Below, piece after piece: positions 59,476-64,000 of a stretch of 64,000 nucleotides of DNA (its first letter is position 1; every line of letters begins with the position of its first letter). The notes beneath the pieces were generated by a model. That model saw only the letters and a program-made list of their open reading frames with translations. It was not told the DNA's origin and did no database searches. Source of the DNA: Gammaproteobacteria bacterium (GTDB lineage Bacteria > Pseudomonadota > Gammaproteobacteria > GRL18); contig JALSUJ010000337.1 in assembly GCA_027071355.1 (NCBI GenBank), forward strand, positions 1 through 64,000, read 5' to 3'. Position numbers and translations under genes: made by a program.

Positions 59476-59685
59476 ATGAATTTTGATAAAAAAATACAAG
59501 ATATTGACTTATATAAGATTGCTGAAAAGATTGTAAATAGGGTTGATGATGGCACAGGTAGAAGCTTGCACTACGAAGTAATACAGGATCTGTCGATGGA
59601 GAGTGCTAAGATTCTTGCCATTTCTTTAAAAGATCATATTTATATTGAAGATACAGGATATGATCTTTTTGAAGAATATGAATAA
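59476..59685 (+). CDS. hypothetical small acidic protein
   Basis: A 69-residue acidic protein ending LFEEYE. No clear ribosome site and no recognised family. AT content is higher than in the preceding genes, which suggests different origin. Confidence 0.45.
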   Translation: MNFDKKIQDIDLYKIAEKIVNRVDDGTGRSLHYEVIQDLSMESAKILAISLKDHIYIEDTGYDLFEEYE

Positions 59686-59793
59686 TATAAAGAAATCATA
59701 GTGAACATGGCTCCTCTCCGCTTTGAGTTAAGATTTTCACTCATCAAAGCTGAGAACGTGAATATATTAAATTTAAGGAAAAAGGAAAACAAA

Positions 59794-60168
59794 ATGTCAA
59801 AATTAAAAATTTTAATGCTGGACGATCAGCAAGGTCCAATATACGCGAATATCATTATCAATTATTGTGAAATTGATTGTGATATGAAAATTGTGACTGA
59901 TTTAGCCTCTGCCGAGACTGCCCTGGAACAATCTCATTATGATTTTATTTTCATTGATTATAACCTTGGCAACGGAAGTTACGGTTACCAAATCATGGAT
60001 ACAGTTAATAAAACGCAGGAAAAAATTACTACTGTATTGCTCACCAGTGAAAGTGCCGACTTTGTTGAAGAAAAAAGAAAAAAACATGGTATTGAATATT
60101 ACATTGATAAAAATTATACAAATATCATGGATATGGTTAATAGATTTCAAAAAATCTTACAAAATTAA
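59794..60168 (+). CDS. single-domain response regulator (CheY-like)
   Basis: A 124-residue receiver with intact acidic pair (ILMLDDQQ), phospho-acceptor Asp in FIFIDYNLGNGSYG near residue 54, conserved Ser/Thr (LLTSES) and Lys (YIDKNYT). No output domain, so it must act by protein contact. AAGGAAAA precedes ATG 59794. No histidine kinase is in the window. Compare the degenerate receiver at 43.6 kb. Confidence 0.8.
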   Translation: MSKLKILMLDDQQGPIYANIIINYCEIDCDMKIVTDLASAETALEQSHYDFIFIDYNLGNGSYGYQIMDTVNKTQEKITTVLLTSESADFVEEKRKKHGIEYYIDKNYTNIMDMVNRFQKILQN

Positions 60169-60187
60169 TGCGATATGGAAGTGAAAA

Positions 60188-60520
60188 ATGAAATTAGGCA
60201 GAAATGATCCCTGCTTCTGTGGAAGTGGAAAAAAATACAAAAAGTGCTGCATGAATCTGATGGTTAAAAAAAGAGAAAAACCAAAAGTACCAGAATTTTT
60301 AACCTGTAATGATTGTGGTAGCCATGCTCCAAAAGAATTATTCACATATTTAGATACTAAAGATATAGAGGGTATTAATATGGGGATTAGTGCAATATGT
60401 CCAAACTGTGGTTCTTTAACTTACGGGTTCAGCGGAGATCCTGAAGAGGTTCAGAGAATCCTTGCTATGCTGGATGAAGATTTAGAAGGTAGTGGAAATT
60501 TAGGATTTAATAAGACTTAA
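60188..60520 (+). CDS. SEC-C motif protein with second zinc ribbon
   Basis: A 110-residue protein beginning with the SEC-C motif (GRNDPCFCGSGKKYKKCC), followed by CNDCG and CPNCG forming another zinc ribbon. SEC-C zinc fingers bind protein or ribosome partners; the specific role is unknown. Twenty bases after the receiver gene. Confidence 0.75.
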   Translation: MKLGRNDPCFCGSGKKYKKCCMNLMVKKREKPKVPEFLTCNDCGSHAPKELFTYLDTKDIEGINMGISAICPNCGSLTYGFSGDPEEVQRILAMLDEDLEGSGNLGFNKT

Positions 60521-60540
60521 TTAAAATGGCTTATCCATTG

Positions 60541-60656
60541 CTATCAATAGAGTAAACCCATTTGATAGCATCCTAAACCACCATTTTTGCCTATCACATA
60601 AGTTGTTTTTTTACTTTTGATAGATTAAACTCATAATATCTAAAATCTATTGATAG
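60541..60656. promoter_or_regulatory. cluster of TGATAG/CTATCA sites (candidate res site)
   Basis: TGATAG or its complement occurs five times (near 60541, 60563, 60591, 60618, 60651) in alternating orientation just before the serine recombinase gene. Resolvase sites consist of such paired short inverted repeats. Confidence 0.5.
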
Positions 60657-60667
60657 GTTTATCAGAA

Positions 60668-61246
60668 ATGTCACTTGTCGGATACGCCAGAGTCAGCACT
60701 GTCGATCAGGATTATGAATTACAGGTAGAAGCATTAAAAAAAGTAGGTTGTAAAAAGATATTCTCAGAAAAGAAAACCGGTACCACTATAAAGGAACGCA
60801 GTGAACTGCAACAGTGCCTCGAATACCTCAGAGAAGGGGATACCCTGGTGGTTACACGGATTGACCGACTGGCTCGCAGCCTGAGAGATCTACAAAATCT
60901 GGTTCATAGTTTAAAAGAGGAAGGTATAGAATTAAAAGCACTGGAACAGCCTGTTGATACCGGAACTGCTGCAGGTAAGGCTTTTCTTGATATGTTGGGG
61001 GTTTTCGCAGAATTTGAAACCAATCTCAGACGAGAACGACAACTAGAAGGGATCGCTAAAGCAAAAAAAGAAGGTAAATATAAAGGCAGAAAACCAACGG
61101 CCAGAAAAAAAGCTGACCAGGTCCTAAGTTTGATCCAACAGGGTAAAACCAGGCAAACTGTTGCTGATGAACTTGGTATTGGGGTGGCCAGTGTATATCG
61201 AATATTGGCTGATGCTAAATACATGGAAAAAAAACATGCAAAGTAA
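60668..61246 (+). CDS. serine recombinase (resolvase/invertase)
   Basis: A 192-residue protein with catalytic Ser in [11 protein letters not shown] (Ser about residue 9), RIDRLARSL (Arg near 67) and [20 protein letters not shown] at the E-helix, then a C-terminal helix-turn-helix ([20 protein letters not shown]). It would resolve multimers of a circular element. ATG 60668 matches the family start. The 3' end overlaps the start of the broken yfbR. Confidence 0.9.
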   Translation: MSLVGYARVSTVDQDYELQVEALKKVGCKKIFSEKKTGTTIKERSELQQCLEYLREGDTLVVTRIDRLARSLRDLQNLVHSLKEEGIELKALEQPVDTGTAAGKAFLDMLGVFAEFETNLRRERQLEGIAKAKKEGKYKGRKPTARKKADQVLSLIQQGKTRQTVADELGIGVASVYRILADAKYMEKKHAK

Positions 61247-61834
61247 ATTTTTCGCCTATTTGAGCCGTCTGCGTTGGATCAAACGCTGGGGACTAAAACG
61301 TAATATTGAATCAGAGAATGTTATGGAGCATTCCTGGGAGCTTGCCACCATTGCTCATGCCCTGGCAATTATTAAGAACCACTATTTTAACGGCCATGTT
61401 AATACTAGGTTTTAGTCACTCACTCACTTGTTTGTAAATAATTTTTTCGTATTAACGGCGATCTCCCGACCCCGATAAAATACCATTCCCCAATGATCAC
61501 TGAGTCATATCACAATATTGAACGTCAGGCGGTCAAAGAGCTGGTTAAGTTGCTTCCAGATGAATTACATGAAGATTTTAATTATTTTATTGATGAAGAG
61601 CAGCAGGAGCAGGAAGTCAGGGAGATCATTAAATCAGCAGATATTATATCGGCGTATCTAAAATGCCAGTATGAATTAAACAATGGTAATAATGAATTTA
61701 CTATTGCTGCCAGAACAATTGAGGAAAAGTTGAATTCTTATGATGCTCCGGAAGTACAGTATTTTATGGATGTGTTTGTTTCATCGTATGAAATGACACT
61801 GGATGATCTGCTTAAAACTGAAGGAAACAGTTAA
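61236..61834 (+). pseudogene. yfbR: broken yfbR-like 5'-deoxynucleotidase
   Basis: The N-terminus ([20 protein letters not shown], then [20 protein letters not shown]) and C-terminus (GDLPTPIKYHSPMITESYHN through MDVFVSSYEMTLDDLL) match YfbR. In between, the catalytic stretch expected to read like LLAMYHDASE is replaced by 45 unrelated bases with an in-frame TAG (61413). VLT follows in the first frame and a one-base loss shifts the rest. The HD metal site is therefore gone. A C-terminal fragment could start at ATG 61493. Confidence 0.8.
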
Positions 61835-62253
61835 TGCCTGGTTTATTTATACAAAGTGAAGACTGGTGTCAATCAAAAAAAAGACATATTGATGATGAAA
61901 CGCTTTGTGATTTTTTAAGAATATTGGAATATGAAGCAGAGCGTATGAGGCTGTTTGAAGAGGCGGGAATAGAGGATACAGGCTCTCCGGTAGAAGCTCT
62001 TTATGTTTATTTGCTGGATGCGCTGGGAGTACCGGAAGATGGACATATTAAGCTATTTCCAGAGGGAGACGATGGAAAGTTAATCGAATACAGATTTATA
62101 AGAGACTGGTTTGAAAAGCTTATTTTCAGTGATTTTATACTAGAAAATGATAAATATCAGTGGGATTATATGGATGTCATTGAAATGATAAAAAAAGAAA
62201 TCAAAGAGGATCTGAATAATAATTATGTTATAGCCAATGGAAACAGAACATAA
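61834..62253 (+). CDS. hypothetical acidic protein
   Basis: A 139-residue acidic soluble protein. Its ATG shares the last base of the yfbR stop (TAATG), so coupling is likely. No recognised domain; an immunity-type protein is possible from size and charge only. Confidence 0.55.
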   Translation: MPGLFIQSEDWCQSKKRHIDDETLCDFLRILEYEAERMRLFEEAGIEDTGSPVEALYVYLLDALGVPEDGHIKLFPEGDDGKLIEYRFIRDWFEKLIFSDFILENDKYQWDYMDVIEMIKKEIKEDLNNNYVIANGNRT

Positions 62254-62406
62254 TTCCGTGAACAAGACGGGCATATTCTTCTCTTACATGATAGTTGATG
62301 TCAGAAACTCTCATGTGTGTTCGTTAATATCCATCGGAACACACTCATCACAGTATTATTTTAATACAGGTTGTGATTTATCAACTTTCACACATTTCTA
62401 AATAAG

Positions 62407-62790
62407 TTAGTCGTGATTAAAAAAATATCGAACACTGACGGGAAACGGCCAGTTTAAAGCAACTTCACATAGCCATGGATTCTCAATTTTATAATTAATA
62501 TCTTGTGCTAATTCACATTCCAGTCGGTTAATTTCTATGAGACTTAACACCTCATCAGATATTGCTTCTTCAAACCTTTTCTGGTGTTCGGGAAGATTAA
62601 CTGCGTATAAGGCGTTGGCAAAAACCTGACTATATGGTGCTGGACCAGTGAGAAAAATAAACATCGTCAGCGATATCAGACACAAACCAAGCCCGAAAAG
62701 TACAAGTATCTCTTTGAAATAAAAATCATTCTGATAAAACTTCCGTTTTTCTTTACGTTGTTTTAAATTTGCTAATTTTTGAACTTCCAT
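62407..62790 (-). CDS. hypothetical membrane protein
   Basis: A 127-residue protein with basic N-terminus (LKQRKEKRKF), one membrane helix (about 27-48) and a soluble C-terminal half. The start region (MEVQKL) is repeated exactly in the DNA at 63.9 kb. Not recognised. Confidence 0.5.
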   Translation of the reverse strand: MEVQKLANLKQRKEKRKFYQNDFYFKEILVLFGLGLCLISLTMFIFLTGPAPYSQVFANALYAVNLPEHQKRFEEAISDEVLSLIEINRLECELAQDINYKIENPWLCEVALNWPFPVSVRYFFNHD

Positions 62791-62967
62791 GATATTTTTC
62801 CTCTAGTTGTATCTGTTTCCATTAATCAAGTTGGTTTAAGAAATAATCTATGTTTGTTATTTACCAACAAAACAAGCTAAAGAGATTTTTTTAAAGGATA
62901 AAACTGCACAAAGTGCAAAGATCTGGTTTAATTTACACTTTACTCATATACTTCCCTTATAACTAAT

Positions 62968-63216
62968 TTATGATTTTATAGCTTCAGTTAGGTCGAGTTT
63001 TGCAATTGTTCTGTAGCGTAATTGTCGATTTTCCATGTAATTTTGGTCTATCTCTTGACAGTATCTATCTGCTAATTTAATAGCTTCCTTATTACCTTCT
63101 GAACTAGCACCTTCTGCAAATTTCTCTATTAAAAGAGCGGCAAGTTCAGAAGATTCCAGTCCGTCAGCAACAGCTTTTTTACGTGTTTCTGCGAAATCAG
63201 TTACCGATGTATACAT
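62968..63216 (-). CDS. hypothetical small protein
   Basis: An 82-residue acidic helical protein (ESSELAALLIEKFAEGASSE). It lies in a group of unknown minus-strand genes behind a truncated frame at the window edge. No family recognised. Confidence 0.5.
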   Translation of the reverse strand: MYTSVTDFAETRKKAVADGLESSELAALLIEKFAEGASSEGNKEAIKLADRYCQEIDQNYMENRQLRYRTIAKLDLTEAIKS

Positions 63217-63229
63217 AACCCTATTACTC

Positions 63230-63472
63230 CTATTTCATCTGATCATGTAATGACTTCATCTGCTCAATAAGTATTTTTAAGTGGTGTTTACTAACCAAAG
63301 CATCATTAAATGGTAAAATTTTAAATTCTGACTTTCTAAGCTTAAGTTTTGCGTAGTCGTAACCATTAATATTTTCAATTGTTCCTGTTAATGAATATCC
63401 ACACTTCATCCCAGGTTTATCTGATTGTGTTTGAGATAACCCAGAACCAAATTTATTATCAATTATATCCAT
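63230..63472 (-). CDS. hypothetical small protein
   Basis: An 80-residue protein with a beta-rich middle (CGYSLTGTIENINGYDYAKL). It precedes the 82-residue gene by 13 bases and is probably co-transcribed. No family recognised. Confidence 0.5.
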   Translation of the reverse strand: MDIIDNKFGSGLSQTQSDKPGMKCGYSLTGTIENINGYDYAKLKLRKSEFKILPFNDALVSKHHLKILIEQMKSLHDQMK

Positions 63473-63493
63473 ACATTATTTTTCCTTTAGAAT

Positions 63494-63886
63494 TTATATT
63501 GAAGATACTGTAGAAACCACTACCTCTTCCCCATCAATAATTCTTGTATAAACACGATTAGTAAGCTCTGCAATACTGGAATCTATTTCATTCCGCATGA
63601 GCACAAGAGATTGATGAAGCTTTTCTTCAACAAAACTTTGCGCTTCTTCAAGTTTTATACATTCAGTCGGAAGCCATTCAATATCTTCTAATTTAACTTC
63701 ATTCCCTGTAATTATAGGACTCGTAAAATACCAACTTCCATCATTTAATGTTCCATTCCATGAGAGTCGCGCCCAAATATTACTAATGGTAAGAGTCCAA
63801 TCGCTTGGTGTTTTATCACTCAATTCAAATGGTTTGTTATTCGTTTTGTAGAACCAGTACTCAAAAGAGTTTTTCCATTCTTTCAT
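63494..63886 (-). CDS. hypothetical, possible immunity-type protein
   Basis: A 130-residue soluble protein rich in Trp (FEYWFYKTNN, DWTLTISNIWARLSW). The start overlaps a six-codon frame MEVQKL. It directly follows the end of a larger frame cut by the window edge, the usual place of an immunity gene behind a polymorphic toxin, but neither is recognised. Confidence 0.5.
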   Translation of the reverse strand: MKEWKNSFEYWFYKTNNKPFELSDKTPSDWTLTISNIWARLSWNGTLNDGSWYFTSPIITGNEVKLEDIEWLPTECIKLEEAQSFVEEKLHQSLVLMRNEIDSSIAELTNRVYTRIIDGEEVVVSTVSSI

Positions 63887-63910
63887 AATTTTTGAACTTC
63901 CATAAATTTT

Positions 63911-64000
63911 TCAACCAATAGTATTAACAGGAATGCCAAAAGACTCAACTTCTTTTTTAGCTCTTAAATCATCTTTTGTTGCTTTAACAGCAGCAAACGT
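63911..64000 (-). CDS. C-terminal end of a gene cut by the window edge
   Basis: The open frame from the right edge ends with FAAVKATKDDLRAKKEVESF then GIPVNTIG and TGA at 63911-63913. It could be the C-terminal domain of a large secreted or polymorphic toxin, but 29 residues do not allow a call. Confidence 0.4.
   Translation of the reverse strand, partial: TFAAVKATKDDLRAKKEVESFGIPVNTIG

Noticed and set aside
1-64000. CRISPR arrays or complete insertion sequences
   Set aside because: The repeats found are palindromes or coding repeats without regular spacers, and no transposase with terminal repeats was recognised.

Overview
The window carries a large part of an integrative and conjugative element (ICE) or closely related plasmid of the PFGI-1/SPI-7/ICEHin1056 type, from a low-GC gammaproteobacterium. 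The genus cannot be read from the sequence. The diagnosis rests on a nearly complete set of genes typical of this ICE family: parA, ICE-type parB, DUF2857, STY4528-like, PFL_4669-like, DUF3158-like, ssb, topoisomerase, DUF3577 (STY4534), DUF3275, radC, DUF6094 methyltransferase, a MobH relaxase, and a G-type mating-pair-formation type IV secretion operon.

Layout. 1-15.9 kb (minus strand): six operons of mostly small accessory genes plus a SNF2-like helicase, a SymE/cytosine methyltransferase fusion, two other methyltransferase-like proteins, a PAPS-reductase-like protein, RadC, DUF3275 and DUF3577. 15.9-16.7 kb: AT-rich DNA, two DnaA-box-like sequences and a dense hairpin cluster (candidate origin). 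16.7-29.5 kb (minus): lipoprotein, PH-domain protein, topoisomerase, SSB, CsrA and the replication/partition block ending in parB and parA. 29.6-30.7 kb: the 3' part of a tRNA-Thr gene (att core) between parA and a tyrosine integrase. 31-34 kb: coiled-coil gene and MobH relaxase. 34.4-54.7 kb (plus): transfer operon with coupling protein, T4SS core and VirB4-type ATPase. 54.8-64 kb: cargo and maintenance genes, including mqsRA, a KfrA-like protein, a serine recombinase, a broken yfbR, an aspartic protease and many unknown small proteins.

How it fits together. Integrase and parA face each other across the att core, the arrangement expected of the excised circle (attP), a plasmid form or a tandem array. 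ParAB, KfrA, MqsRA and the serine recombinase would maintain such a circle. MobH, the coupling protein and the T4SS would transfer it.

The most striking feature is an RNA system in the left 16 kb, with one more copy at 30.8 kb. Seven transcription units begin with a leader containing hairpin I, a GCC(C)TTTA-type linker, and hairpin II whose loop can pair with downstream sequence as a pseudoknot. In addition, about 19 cistrons, including internal ones, have their own start-site switch: a CCC...GGG hairpin, then a segment that can pair either with the Shine-Dalgarno sequence or with the loop and 5' arm of that hairpin. Arms differ between copies while pairing is kept. This looks like a replicated family of translational switches. 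It may relate to the published radC or DUF3577 RNA motifs, which I cannot check here.
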